From contig NW_008705569.1 in assembly GCF_000186865.1 (NCBI RefSeq), forward strand, positions 811,307-875,306: DNA of 64,000 bases, read 5' to 3'. The DNA comes from Aureococcus anophagefferens (taxonomy: Eukaryota; Sar; Pelagophyceae; Pelagomonadales; Pelagomonadaceae). Under the pieces are notes generated by a model, which saw only the letters and a list, made by a program, of their open reading frames with translations, did not search any database and had not been told where the DNA came from. Made by a program: the position numbers and the translations under genes. Shown here one piece after another: positions 9,370 through 19,888 of the stretch; position 1 is the stretch's first letter, and the number at the start of each line of letters is the position of its first letter.

Positions 9370-10922
9370 ATGGCACCGTCCCGGCGCCTGCGCCTCGTCG
9401 TCGCCGCCGCGACCCTCGCGGCGGCGGCGAGCACGAAGTTCGAGGCCGTGCGCGGCGGCCTCGCGCTCGCCGGCGTGCGGTCCGCCATCGACGCCCTCGC
9501 CGCCGCCTACGCGCCGGCGCTGGACGTGCGGCGCGCCGCCGCGGAGCTCATCGTCGGCTCGAACCGGTCGCGGGCCATCCTGAAGGGCCACCTCGCGCGC
9601 GCCGTCTCCCGAAACCGCTTCGTCGCCGCGTTCGGAGGGCACAGCGTCTGCGCGGGCCACGGCAACTACTTCAACGAGTCCTACGCGGCCGTCGCCGACG
9701 CCGCGCTCCGGTCCGGCATGGCGAGTGCGAAGATCGACGCCCGGGCCGACAACCTGGGCATGGGCGGCACGGGCAGCGTGCCCTTCGCGTGGTGCGCGGA
9801 GACGATGGCGGGAGACGTGGACGTCGTGGGCTGGGACTACAACATGGTCGACGGCAAGAAGTGGCGCGGGGCCGAGGTCTTCGCGCGGGCCGCGTGGTCC
9901 CTCCCGTCGCGGCCCGCGCTCCTCTTCTTCCTCGACTCCGCGCGGGATCCGCGCCGCGCGATGTTGGACGAGTACGAGCGCGCGGACGCGGGCCTCGCGG
10001 TCTTTGCGGCGCCGGCGCCGAGCGACTTCCTCAAGAAGCTGCCCCAGCTCCGCAAGTGGAGCGCGCGGGCCGACGCGCCGCACGCCGTGCGCGACGTCGC
10101 CTACGACCCGCCGCGCGGCTCCGGCGAGGCGTTGAAGCGCCGCAAGTTCAACACGCCCGACGGTGCGCCCGGCCGCGTGCCCTGGCACCCGGGCTGGCGC
10201 GTGAACAAGCTCGTGGGCACGCTCGTGGCGGTCTGGCTCCTGACCGCGCTCGAGGACGCGCTCGTTGAGCGCGTCGCGGCGCCGCGCGCCGCGGCGCCGC
10301 CGCCGCTGCCGCCGCCGTCGCAGCCGCGCTGCAACGACCAGACGCTGCTCTGCGACCGCGCGCTCTACGCCTGCGCGACGACCTACGCGCCCAAGGCCGG
10401 CATCAGTGTCCTGCGGCTGTGACGATTTCCGAGAGATTTTGGGTGGGAAAACGATGAAAAGTTGTTACCGACGTGCCTTGGTAGGCCGGCAGGGACCTCG
10501 GCGACGTCGCGGCGGGCTGGCGCCGCATCCTCGCCGCCGGGGACCCGAGCCTCGCCGCGGAGCGCCTGGGGCTGGGCTACCGCGACCGCAAGTGGACGCT
10601 CGTTGGCGCGCGGGGCGACGGGCCCCTCGAGCTCTCGCTCCCCGCCGCGGAGCTGCGGGACGGCGAGCTCGTGCTCTGCTCCGCGACGACGGGCTGGCGC
10701 AAGCCGGCGAACTTTGGGGACCTCCGCGCGGACGCGGCGCTGACGGTCTACGACAAGCCCGACGGCCGCGCGCTCGCGCTCGGCGCGCTCCGCTCCGTCG
10801 ACCACTGCTTCCGCACGCGGGTCCCGACGAAGGCGGCCCTCGGCGACGCCGACCGGCTCAAGCTCGCCCTCCGCGTGACCACGGACAACGAGGTCTACCT
10901 CTCCCACGCAATCTGGGGCTAA
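9370..10922 (+). CDS. Secreted SGNH/GDSL-like hydrolase-family protein
   Basis: Exons 9370-10395 and 10485-10922 (1464 nt, 487 aa) are joined in phase 0 after removal of introner C1. The N-terminus MAPSRRLRLVVAAATLAAAAS is a signal peptide or anchor. FGGHSVCAGHGNYFNESY resembles block I of SGNH hydrolases, with serine in the nucleophile position. LGMGGTGSVPFAWC matches a block II glycine context. VVGWDYNMVDG sits where block III is expected. A catalytic His is not obvious, so it may be an acyl-transferring or non-enzymatic relative. A hydrophobic segment VGTLVAVWLLTAL near residue 290 precedes a proline-rich linker. The stop lies 3 bp from the stop of the convergent neighbour. Confidence 0.75.
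10403..10484 (+). mobile_element. Introner, family C (copy C1)
   Basis: An 82-bp element starting TCAGTGTCCTGCGGC and ending CTTGGTAG, flanked by the 7-bp repeat GCCGGCA (10396-10402 and 10485-10491; an eighth base can match). Internal near-palindromic arms are GTGACGATTT and the complement of GTTGTTAC. The intron is 10396-10484 (89 nt) with GC at the 5' end, from the target, and TAG at the 3' end. Removal restores P-K-A-G-R-D-L-G in phase 0. It is closely similar to copy C2 at 59589. Confidence 0.88.
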
Positions 10923-10925
10923 GCG

Positions 10926-13900
10926 TTAGCACGCGCCGCACGTCCGCGCGCACGCGTCCGCGGCGCCGTCGAGGCCGCAGCGGCGGGCGGGGTTCCGCGC
11001 GACGCTGACGCAGTCGAGCTTCTTGTTCTTCTTGTTGGCGTGCGACCACGTCGGGTCGTCCGCACACGCGCCCTCGGAGGGGCACGACGCGCAGGCGCGG
11101 ACGCACTCGGTCAAGGCCCGCGCGCCGGTCGCGCCCTTCTTGCGGCACCGCTTCGTCGGCTTCCTCTCGACCCACGCGCAGGTCTTCGTCGGGGCGTCTT
11201 CGCGGTGCCAGCTCTTCGAGTCGCGGCCCTTCTTCGACGCGCAGCTGGGGCCCCGCGTCTCCTCGTCGCCGCCCGGCGTTTCGCCCGGCGTCTCCTCGTC
11301 GCCGCCCTCGACGAAGCCGCCGCCGCCCTCGACGAAGCCACCGGCTTCGGAGGAGCACGATGCGGGCGCCGCGGGCATCTCGTCGCACGCCAGCGTCGAG
11401 GCAATCCGCGCGCACCGGGAATGGGCGACGTCGCCGTCGTCATAGTAGCACTCGTCGGACCCGTCGGCGTCGCCTTCTTCGAGCGCGTTGCCGCGGCCGC
11501 CGAGCGAGCAGAGCACGTCGTCGCCCGCGTCGCCCGTGGCCACGTTGGAGTCGCCGTTCACGGTGAGGACGTCGTTGCCCGGGCTCCCCCAGAGCGCCGC
11601 GTTATCGCCGATGAGGTGTAATCGGTTGACTTCGCAGGCGTCCTCCACGGACGCGGCGCAGAACCCGGCCGTCCACGTCGTCGCGCAGAGCGTGTGCGAG
11701 TCGCCCGTCGCGCGGATCGTGTCGTCGCCGTCGCCCCCGACGAGGAGCACGTTCTCCGACGCGTAGGTGGCGAGCTCGTCGTCGCCGTCCTCGCCGTAGA
11801 CGACGCTCTCGTAGGAAGGGGAGTGATCGTTCAGCGCGACGAGATCATCGCCAGAGCCCGCGAGGACCATGACGGATTCGTCGCCCGTGAGGTAGACGCA
11901 GTCGGCGTGGTCCGAGAGCGTGATGACCGATTGCAGCCCGAGGCCCGGCGCCGGAATCGCCGAGGCCAGGCAGATGCATTTGGAGCGCGCGGAGAAGTCC
12001 GACGCCCAGGACGCCTCGAAGTCGCAGTCCGCGCAGCAAGACGCGCACAGCTCGGCCGGCGACCGCGTCTCCGCGTGCTCGAGCAGCGTCGCCGCGTCGC
12101 AGCGGCCCGGGGACGCCGTCGGCGACGGCGTCGCCGGCGCGGCCGGCGCGCGGCCCGCGGCGAAGGCCCGCGCGTGGCCCGCGCCGTCGAAGGCGCCGTC
12201 GTTGCCGTCGGCGCCGACCGCGAGGTACTCGCCGTCCGCGGACAACGACACGGACACGCCGAAAGAGTCCTGCTTGGCTTCTCCGTCGACGTCGACGCCG
12301 CGCTGCCGCCAAGCCGACCCGTCCCAGCGGAACACGCGGACGTGGCCCGCGTCGCAGCACGAGACGCTGCCCGAGGCGTCGTTGTACCTGGCGCCCACCG
12401 CCACGACGGTGCCGTCCGACGAGAGCGAAAGGGCCGTCCCGGCGAGGTCCGCGTGGCTTTCGCCGTCGATGTCGTCCCCGCGCTGCTCCCAGGCGGCGCC
12501 ATTCCAGTCGAAGATCCGCGCCTGGCCCGCGCGCGTCGAGCCGCCGGCGTTGACGTGCTCCTGCGCGCCTACCGCGACGACGCTGCCATCGAAATTCAGC
12601 GCGACGGCCGCGCCCGCGTGGTCGCCCGCGTCCTCGCCGACGATGTCCGCGCCGCGCCGATTCCACGCGTCGCCGGCCGGGTCGTAGGCGTAGATTCGCG
12701 CGTGGCCGCGGTTGTTGTCGCCGTCGTCGTCCCACAGCGCCGCGCCGATCGCCTACATTAACTCCATGTTACCTGTTGCATTGATCTCAGTGAGCGCGGT
12801 TAAATTACCACAACGAGGCCGTCGGAAGACAGCGCCACCGCCCGACCCGAGTAGGTCCACGCGTCGCCGTCCAGATCCTGGCCGCGCTGCGCCCAGAGGC
12901 CGGCCGCGGCGTCCCACGCGAAGACGCGCGCGTGGCCCGAATGGCCGCCGCCGCCCGTGTTCCTTTCCGCTCCGATGGCTACGACGTCGCCGTCCGCGCT
13001 CAGCGACACCGACCTGCCCGACTTGTCGTTCTTGGCCTCGCCGTCGATCGGAATGCCCATTTGCTCCCACTCGGCGTCGGCCGCGTCCCATTGGAACACG
13101 CGGCAGCGGCCCGTGCCGTCGTTGTGCTCCGGCGCGCCGACGGCCAGTCGAGAGCCGTCGGCGCTGATGGAAACCGACGCGCCGCTCTCGTCGCCCGCGG
13201 CCTCGCCGTCGACGTCCGCGCCGCGCTGATTCCAAGAGGAACCCGGGGTCCAGTCGAAGACGCGCGCGTGTCCCGCGTCGCCGCCGTTGCCCGGGGCGCC
13301 CACGGCGACGACGGTACCGTCCTGGTTGAGCGAGACGCTCGCGCCCGACTCGTCGCTCGCGGCCTCGCCGTCCAAGTCGCCGCCGTACTGCGTCCAGTCG
13401 GCGACGAAGGGCGCGGGCGTCGGCGACAGCGTCGGCGCGCGCGTCGGCGCCGCGGTGGACGGCTCGGGCGTCGTCGGCGCGGCCGTCGGCTCGGGCGTCG
13501 GCGCCGGCGTTGGCGCGGCCGTCGGCGCCGGCGTCGGCGCGGCCGTCGGCTTGGGAGTGGGCTCGGGGGTCCCCGCGGGCGTCGGCGCGGCCGTGTAGGC
13601 GACCGTCACCGTCACCGAGCTCGCGAGTCCCGACAGCGCGAGATCGCCTGAGCACGCGAGCGAGAGCCCGTAGGACGACGTGGCGTTGTCGCCGAAGAAG
13701 ATGATGGTCGCCTCGCCGTCGTTGAGCAGGCGCGCCGTCTCGACGACGACGCCCTCGGGGTCCGTCACTTCGTACGTCACCGTCGTGCAGTCGTCCGGGT
13801 CGCCGCGGTAAGTCCAGCGCAGGTCGCAGGCCACGTCGGAGAAGCACGACCCGCCATCGCCCAGACTGTCGATCGCGAGGAATGAGTTCGTCGGCTTGAC

Positions 13901-16096
13901 CGTCGGGGAGACCGTGGGCGCGGGCGTGGGGGAGACGGTGGGCGCGGGCGTCGGCGACGGCGTCGGGGACCCCGTGGGCTCGGCCGTGGGCTCAGCCGAC
14001 GGCGCGGGCGTCGGCGCGGCCGTCGGAGCCGCCGTGGGCTCGGCCGTGGGCGCGGCCGACGGCGCGGGCGTCGGGTCCCGCGTCGGCGCTTGGGTCGGCG
14101 ACACCGTGGGCTCCGCCGTCGGCGCGGGCGTCGGGTCCCGCGTCGGCGCGTCCGTCTCCGCCACGAGGAACGGCATCTCGCTCGTGAGGGTGTCGTCGCC
14201 GACGCACGTCAGCACGTTCGTGTACTGCCCGCCAGCGACGTCGCCGGGGAGCGCCAACGAGCCCGTGTTCGCGAAGACGTCGGTCCAGACGACCTCGCCG
14301 TCCTCGTTCCTCCGCTCGACCTTGATGTTGGCGCACTTCGACGCGTCGCCCACGAAGTCCCAGGTGACCTCGCAGGGCAATCCTGCTACGCACGTCCCTT
14401 CCGTGCCCGTGGTCCTGATCTCGAGCGACTCGGGCGTCGGGCCCCGCGTCGGGGCGCTCGTCGTCGGCGACAGCGTCGGACCGGGGGTGGGGGGGGTCGG
14501 CGCGGCGGTGGGCGCGGCCGTCGCCGCGGCGGTGGGCGAGACCGTGGGCGCCGCGGACGGCGCGGCGGTTGGGGCGGCCGTCGGGGCGGCCGTCGGCGCG
14601 GTGGTCGGGGCGGCCGTCGGGGCGGCCGTCGGCGCGGGCGACGGATTCGCCGACGGCGCGGGGGACGGCGAGGCGGAAGGCTCCGGCGACGGCGGGGGCG
14701 TGGCCAGGACCAGGAACGGCTTCGAGTCCTCGAGGGCCGCGTAGGCCGGCGCGAGCAGCGCGCCGTCGGCGCACTTGATGTCATGCGCGTAGGTGACGCT
14801 CCGCGCAAAGGCCGGGATCGCCTTGACACTCCGGCCCGTGTTCGCGACGCGGCCCGAAGCGATGGTCTCCCCGGTGGCCTCGTCGACGACCGTGAACTCG
14901 AGCGTCGGGCACGCGCCGACGTCGCCGACGAAGTCCCACGTGCAAACGCAGGCCGCGTCGGCGTAGCACGTGTCGTCGGGCGCGCCGGCGGACTTCGTGT
15001 TGACGATGGTCATGCGCGGCGCCGTCGGCGCGGGCGAAGGCCGGGGCGTCGCCGTCGCCGTCGGCGCGGGCGAAGGCCGGGGCGTCGCCGTCGCCGTCGG
15101 CGCGGGACCGCCGGGACCGCCGGGCGCGGGACCGCCGGGACCGCCGGGGCCGCAGCCGGCGGCGGCGCCGATGCAGCCGACCTCGCCGAGCGTCGTCGTC
15201 GTCGTCGCCTCGTCCTGGCACTGCTTGCTATTCCACGCGCAGCCCGCCGCGGCCTTGCACGAGCTCTTGCTCGCGTTGTCCGCGCACGCGCCGCCGCCGC
15301 CCTTGTCCTTGCACTTGTCGTTCTTCCACTTGCAGCCCGCGACGCTTTTGCACGAGTCCTCGCTCGCGTTGTCCTTGCACGACCCGCCGCCGCCGGCCTT
15401 GTCCTTGCACTTGTCGTTCTTCCACTTGCAGCCCGCGACGCTTTTGCACGAGTCCTTGCTCGCGTTGTCCTTGCACGACCCGTCCTTGCACTTGTCGTTC
15501 TTCCACTTGCAGCCCGCGACCTTCTTGCACGAGTCCTCGCTCGCGTTATCCTTGCACGACCCGCCGCCGCCGCCCTTGGTCTTGCACGTGTCGTTCTTCC
15601 ACTTGCAGCCCGCGACCGCTTTGCACGAGCTCTTGCTCGCCTGGCCCGCGCACGCGCCGCCCGGCGGGCCGGGCGCGGCGCAGAGCTGGGTCCCGCACGA
15701 GAGGCCGCACGCGATCGCCGCGGCGACGGGCTCCTCGCCCTTCTTCTCGCAGAGGTTTTGTTTCTTCTTCAGCTTGGAGCACTTGGAGCCCTTGTAGCGG
15801 AAGAACTTGGAGTCCTTGCATTTGCCCGTCGTCGGGCAGGCGCCGCACGCCTTGGGGCACGCCGCCGAGCCCTTGACTTTTTCGACGCCGGTCTCGTCGC
15901 AGTACGCCGGCGAGCACCCGCGCGTCTTCCCGCCGATCTTCACCTTCCACTTGCTCGAGTCTTCGCACGGCGGGCGGCCGCTCGCGGCGGCGACGGCCAA
16001 GCTTTCGCCGGCGCAGAAGGCGAGGAGGAGGAAAAAGCGGATGGGGGTGTAGAGTCGCCGCCGTCGGCGTCCCCCCCGGCCTTCGAGGCCCTCCAT
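10926..16096 (-). CDS. Large secreted mosaic protein: ShK-like Cys modules, FG-GAP propeller, RTX-type repeats
   Basis: Exons 16096-12809 and 12752-10926 encode about 1704 aa. Start MEGLEGRG with a hydrophobic FFLLLAFCAG segment indicates secretion. In order: two ShK-like domains ending CPKACGACP (about 44-135); six cysteine repeats of the form SCK..AGCKWKNDKC (about 149-289); threonine/proline linkers; three related modules with C.WDFVGD..C cores (about 369-432, 559-622, 742-805); seven repeats of the type DGEA..D.SG.SVSLS.DG..VAVGA (about 900-1293), forming an integrin-like FG-GAP beta-propeller; RTX-type calcium loops such as GGDGDDTIRA and GSPGNDVLTV (about 1396-1520); and two C-terminal ShK-like domains. 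An adhesive or matrix role at the cell surface is likely. The next gene is a shorter paralogue of its ends. Confidence 0.85.
12753..12808 (-). other. Spliceosomal intron, 56 nt
   Basis: In the gene sense it starts GTAATTTAAC and ends AATGTAG. Removal joins G-L-V-V-V with A-I-G-A-A-L-W in phase 0, completing the fourth FG-GAP blade. It is much richer in A and T than its surroundings. No direct repeat flanks it, but its ends (CTACATTAAC and GTAATTTAAC) are a loose inverted pair. Confidence 0.85.
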
Positions 16097-16359
16097 GCGC
16101 TTCACGGGCACGCGATGCGGTCCGGTGGGGCGATCGGGTGCGGGCTTGAGCGTCGGCGCCTGCGGTTCAGTGCGTCGGCTAAAACAGTTGCGCGATGAAA
16201 CACACAAGCCCTTGCTTGAGGACACCTTCGAAGTCGCTCCGCGCACAAGCCTGCGGCCTCCGATGAGAACGCACACGAGTTCGGGTGCTTGAGCTTAGGG
16301 GGGGGGCGGAAGAACGGGGGGGATCACCGCGCGCGCGCGGGAGGAAGGGAGCTTGGGTC

Positions 16360-17778
16360 TCAGGCGCGGGAGGGGTAGAGGTTCTCGATCTCGAAGCCCT
16401 CGATCTCGCCGTTCGTGCCCTGCTTGCCCCGGAGCGTGAGCTTGTCGCCTTCGCCGTCGCCACCGTTGAGGTCGTTGTTGTAGTCGCCCGTGACGCGGAC
16501 GTCGTCGGTGCCGGCGCCGCCGTCGATTTGGTCGTTGTCGTCGCCGACCACCTCGATTTGGTCGTTGCCGTCGCCGCCGAGGACGACAGACTGGGAGACT
16601 TCGAGGTCGAGCACGTCGTTGCCGCCGTTCCCGTTGACGAAGTTGTTGTTCGAGGACACGGCGCCCGCCGAGAGAAGGTGGATCTCGTCGTCGCCCTCGC
16701 CGCCGTCGAGCTGGAGCAGCGAGCCCGTGGCGCTGATCTCGTCGTTTCCCGCGCCGCCGGCGACGACGAGGCGCTCGATGGTGCCGCCGATGGAATAACC
16801 GCTCCGGTGCACGTCGATAAAGTCGTCGCCGTCGCCGCCGTCGACGGCCGCCGCGTAGTCCGAGTAGTCGGAGCCGGGCGCGACCCCGAAGACGATGAGC
16901 CGGTCGTCGCCGCCGTTGCCGCGGACGTCGAAGTACTGGCCTGCGCGGGAAACAACCAGGTGAATATAAAGGCGCAAACCGCTCATATTGAAGTCATTTT
17001 GGTTCCCGCCCGGGTACCGGCCGTCGACGGCCGCGCAGTCGCCGTGCGCCGAGAGCTCGAGGTTCGCCATCGCGGCGGACTCGGTACCGGCCAGGGAGCC
17101 CACGTAGCAGACGCAGGCCGCCGCGGCCGAGAAGTCGAGCTGGGCCCGGCCGCCGTGGACCGCGCAGCCCGGGCAGCAGCGTTCGCAGAAGTCGGCCGGC
17201 ACGGCGTGCGCGGCCGCGTCGAAGACGTCGAAGAAGGTGTCGGCGTCGCAGGAGCCCGGGCCGAGGGCGACCTGCGTCGTCGTCGTGATCGTCCCCGAGT
17301 CGCCTTCGTCGCCGCCGACGTCGCCACCCGAGTCGCCTCCGTCGCCGCCGACGTCGTCGCCGGGGCACGTGCCGCACGCCTCGGGGCACGCGTCCGCCGC
17401 CGCGAGCTTCACCTTGCCCTTTTCCCGGCAGGTCTTCTTGAGTTTCTTCGAGCTCTTGGCGACGGTGCCGAGGTCGGCGCAGGCCGTGCCCTTGTACTTG
17501 AAGGTCGCCGAGTCCGCGCAGGGCGTCGATGTGTCGTCGCGTTTCTCGCACTTGCCGCACGCCTTCGGGCACGCGCTCTTGACCTTGGGCTCGTCCTTGC
17601 CCTTCTTCTTCTTGCGGCAGTACTTGGAGTACTTCTTCTTCGTGAGGTCGCCGCATTTCAGCTTTTTTGTTTTTTTGCCCTTCTTCTTGATTTTGAGCTC
17701 CCACTTCTTGCTGTCTTTGCAGGCGCCGGCGGCGGCGACGGCCGCGGCGGCGACGATCGCGACGAGGAGGGGCCGCAT
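16360..17778 (-). CDS. Secreted RTX-type calcium-repeat protein with ShK-like domains
   Basis: The start MRPLLVAIVAAAAVAAAGA is a clear signal peptide (ATG at 17778). Two lysine-rich ShK-like cysteine domains follow, ending CPKACGKC and CPEACGTC. Then an Asp/Gly linker, a cysteine module CERCCPGC, and at least six RTX-type nonapeptide loops (GGDGDDFID, GGAGNDEIS, GGEGDDEIH, GGDGNDQIE, GGAGTDDVR) from about residue 300 to 460. These loops typically bind calcium in parallel beta-rolls. The same module order occurs at the end of the neighbouring gene ending at 10926, so the two are tandem paralogues. The frame is open throughout, but a 69-nt segment (16941-17009) may be an intron, which would give 449 aa instead of 472. 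Confidence 0.8.
   Translation of the reverse strand: MRPLLVAIVAAAAVAAAGACKDSKKWELKIKKKGKKTKKLKCGDLTKKKYSKYCRKKKKGKDEPKVKSACPKACGKCEKRDDTSTPCADSATFKYKGTACADLGTVAKSSKKLKKTCREKGKVKLAAADACPEACGTCPGDDVGGDGGDSGGDVGGDEGDSGTITTTTQVALGPGSCDADTFFDVFDAAAHAVPADFCERCCPGCAVHGGRAQLDFSAAAACVCYVGSLAGTESAAMANLELSAHGDCAAVDGRYPGGNQNDFNMSGLRLYIHLVVSRAGQYFDVRGNGGDDRLIVFGVAPGSDYSDYAAAVDGGDGDDFIDVHRSGYSIGGTIERLVVAGGAGNDEISATGSLLQLDGGEGDDEIHLLSAGAVSSNNNFVNGNGGNDVLDLEVSQSVVLGGDGNDQIEVVGDDNDQIDGGAGTDDVRVTGDYNNDLNGGDGEGDKLTLRGKQGTNGEIEGFEIENLYPSRA
16941..17009 (-). other. Possible 69-nt in-frame intron
   Basis: This segment is far more AT-rich than its flanks. In the gene sense it starts GCGGGAACCAAAATG and ends TTTCCCGCGCAG, so its ends form an inverted pair (GCGGGAA / TTCCCGC). 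Removing it leaves the frame intact and shortens the spacing between the conserved DC and GDD of the module to about that of the neighbouring paralogue. It needs a GC 5' splice site. Confidence 0.45.
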
Positions 17779-18310
17779 CGTCGACGGCGGGGGGGGGGGG
17801 TCCGGCCCGAAGTCTCGGGGGGGTGCGTGAAACGGGAGGCTCTCCGGGCCCGTGCGCCGGCCAAACTCTAGAGTGGGCAGGCAAACATTTATGTGACGTA
17901 TGTGGGGCACAGGTGTTGCATTGTTGAAGCGGCCAGGCCTCCTGCGAAAACTTAGCCTCGTGTCCTGTCAACATAGATTACTTGGACGGTGTACCTCTTA
18001 ACAATTCCCTGCTTCGACGTCGGCCAAAGACCCTGCCTCGCGCGCGTCGATCGTCCGCCGCGGTCGCGGTCGTCCTCGCGCGCGCGCCACCGATCCAGCT
18101 CCCAGCGAGCGCTCGGCGTATGCTCGTCGATGCTTCGAGGGCCAACCTCGCGGGGTTTGGAGTACAGTGCTGGCGCGACCCGATGCGTGCTTGCGAAAGG
18201 CGGGTGGGACGCGAGGCCGGGGGTCTTCAACGTGACGCAACCACAAAAAGCAGCTTCGCCGACTCCGCGACGCCGCTGAAGCCGTCCCGAAAGCGCCACC
18301 AAAAAAAGCC
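17779..18310. promoter_or_regulatory. Divergent intergenic region, 532 bp
   Basis: It separates the RTX-type gene (reverse) from the phosphate-binding gene (forward). A less GC-rich stretch at about 17880-18010 contains ATGTGACGTATG, a TGACGT core of the kind bound by bZIP factors, suggestive only. Poly-A AAAAAAA directly precedes the ATG at 18311. No RNA gene or repeat was seen. Confidence 0.4.
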
Positions 18311-19888
18311 ATGAAGCTCGCCCTCGCCGCCGCCGCCGCCCTCACCGCTCCCTCGGGGGCGATGTCGGCCTACTCCGTCGAGCTCGACGGTTCCGGCACG
18401 ACGAACCCGTCGAAGTTCTACTGGGAGATTATGAGCCTCTTCGAGGCCCGCGCCAAGCCCGGCGTCAAGATGACCTACCGCGCCGTCGGCTCCAGCACGG
18501 GCCAGTACGAGTTCATGGGCGAGGACCAGGGCTTCGCCGCCTTCAACGACTTTGGGTCCGGCGACATGCCGTTCTCGACCGAGAACTACGACAAGCTCAA
18601 GGCCGCGGGCGTCGCGCCCCTCCACATCCCCTTCAACCTCGGCGCCATGTCCTTCTTCCACAACGTGCCCGACTCGACGCTGCCGTCGACGGGCCTCAAC
18701 CTCGACGCGTGCGTCATCGCGGACATCTTCAACGCGGTCATCACGACCTGGGACCACGACGACATCATGGCCATCAACCCGAACTTCAACCCCCCCGCCG
18801 GCGAGCCCATCGTCGTCTACCACCGCACCTACGGCTCGTCCACCACCAAGGGCATCACGCAGTACCTCGCGGCCGCGTGCCCCGACAAGTGGACGCAGGT
18901 CGGCTCGACCATCGACTGGCCGTCTTCCACCTTCGCCGTCGAGGGCTCCGGCGAGATGTCGTCGATGATCTCGAGCACGCCCTACGCCATCGGCTACATC
19001 GACAGCGGCCACGGCCACGACGACGGCCTCTCCGAGATCGAGCTCAAGAACCTCGACGGCACGTACCAGTCGTCGACGGAGTCGATCGCGCGCGGCGGCG
19101 TCCAGGCCGCCGCGGAGGAGGCGCTGGCCCTCGGCGTCATGCCCAGCGACCCGGCGGCGGACTTCAGCCAGGTGTCGCTCCACAACATGCCCGGCGAGTA
19201 CACGTGGCCCATCGTCGCCGTGTCCTACCTCTACGTCCGCGCGGACCAGACCGCGACGGGCGCCAAGGGCCCGCTCCTCAAGGCCTTCGTCGAGTACGTC
19301 CTCTCCGACGACGGCCAGGCCCTCCTCGGCGACTACAACTTCGAGCAGGCGCCCCAGCAGGTCCGCGACGTCGGGCGCAAGGCCCTCGAGGCCATGGCGC
19401 TCGCGCCGGGCCACGAGGAGTGGACCTTCGAGTCCGCGACGAACAAGGGCGCGGGCCAGGAGGACTACGTCATCTCGGCCAAGCGCCGCTCCCACTACGA
19501 GTACGCCCTCGGCGAGATCGAGTCCGAGATGGCGTCCTACGCGAGCCTCAAGGCGCTCGAGGCGACGGTCGCCGCGTTGGCCGCCGACGTCGCGGCCTCC
19601 TCCGCCGTCGGCGAGCACGTCCACGTCACCGCCCTCGACGAGATCTTCCCGGACGACGGCGACGACGAGGACAAGCAGGACGAGGAGATCGAGCTGGCGC
19701 TGGCCGTCGCGACCGCGGGCCTCGTCTTCGGCCTCGTGTCCCTCGTCGTCGCGGCCGTCGCCGCGTGCAAGCTCTCGAAGATGGCCCGCGCCCGCGACCG
19801 CGCGGCCGGCGCCCTCGTCGGCGACGTCTGCATCCCCGAGCGCAAGCCGTCGTCGCGCGCCTACGCGGACCTCGAGGCGGACGCGTGA
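18311..19888 (+). CDS. Membrane-anchored PstS-like phosphate-binding protein
   Basis: An intronless protein of 525 aa. A signal peptide (MKLALAAAAALTAPSGAMS) precedes a periplasmic-binding-protein fold of the PstS class. LDGSGTTNPSKFYWEIM and YRAVGSSTGQYEFM correspond to the two phosphate-contacting loops, followed by FGSGDMPFS, NLGAMSFFHN and VEGSGEMSSMI. Unlike bacterial PstS, the chain ends with a linker, one transmembrane segment (TAGLVFGLVSLVVAAVAA, about residues 472-490) and a short basic tail. It would therefore display the binding domain outside the cell or in a compartment lumen. A role in phosphate capture is inferred from the fold, and no permease gene is nearby. It may derive from a bacterial gene, though base composition matches the host. 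Confidence 0.85.
   Translation: MKLALAAAAALTAPSGAMSAYSVELDGSGTTNPSKFYWEIMSLFEARAKPGVKMTYRAVGSSTGQYEFMGEDQGFAAFNDFGSGDMPFSTENYDKLKAAGVAPLHIPFNLGAMSFFHNVPDSTLPSTGLNLDACVIADIFNAVITTWDHDDIMAINPNFNPPAGEPIVVYHRTYGSSTTKGITQYLAAACPDKWTQVGSTIDWPSSTFAVEGSGEMSSMISSTPYAIGYIDSGHGHDDGLSEIELKNLDGTYQSSTESIARGGVQAAAEEALALGVMPSDPAADFSQVSLHNMPGEYTWPIVAVSYLYVRADQTATGAKGPLLKAFVEYVLSDDGQALLGDYNFEQAPQQVRDVGRKALEAMALAPGHEEWTFESATNKGAGQEDYVISAKRRSHYEYALGEIESEMASYASLKALEATVAALAADVAASSAVGEHVHVTALDEIFPDDGDDEDKQDEEIELALAVATAGLVFGLVSLVVAAVAACKLSKMARARDRAAGALVGDVCIPERKPSSRAYADLEADA

Noticed and set aside
13400..15120. GTCGGCGCGGCC-type repeats as a CRISPR or minisatellite locus
   Set aside because: They encode threonine/proline linkers in the mosaic protein, are imperfect and lack spacers.
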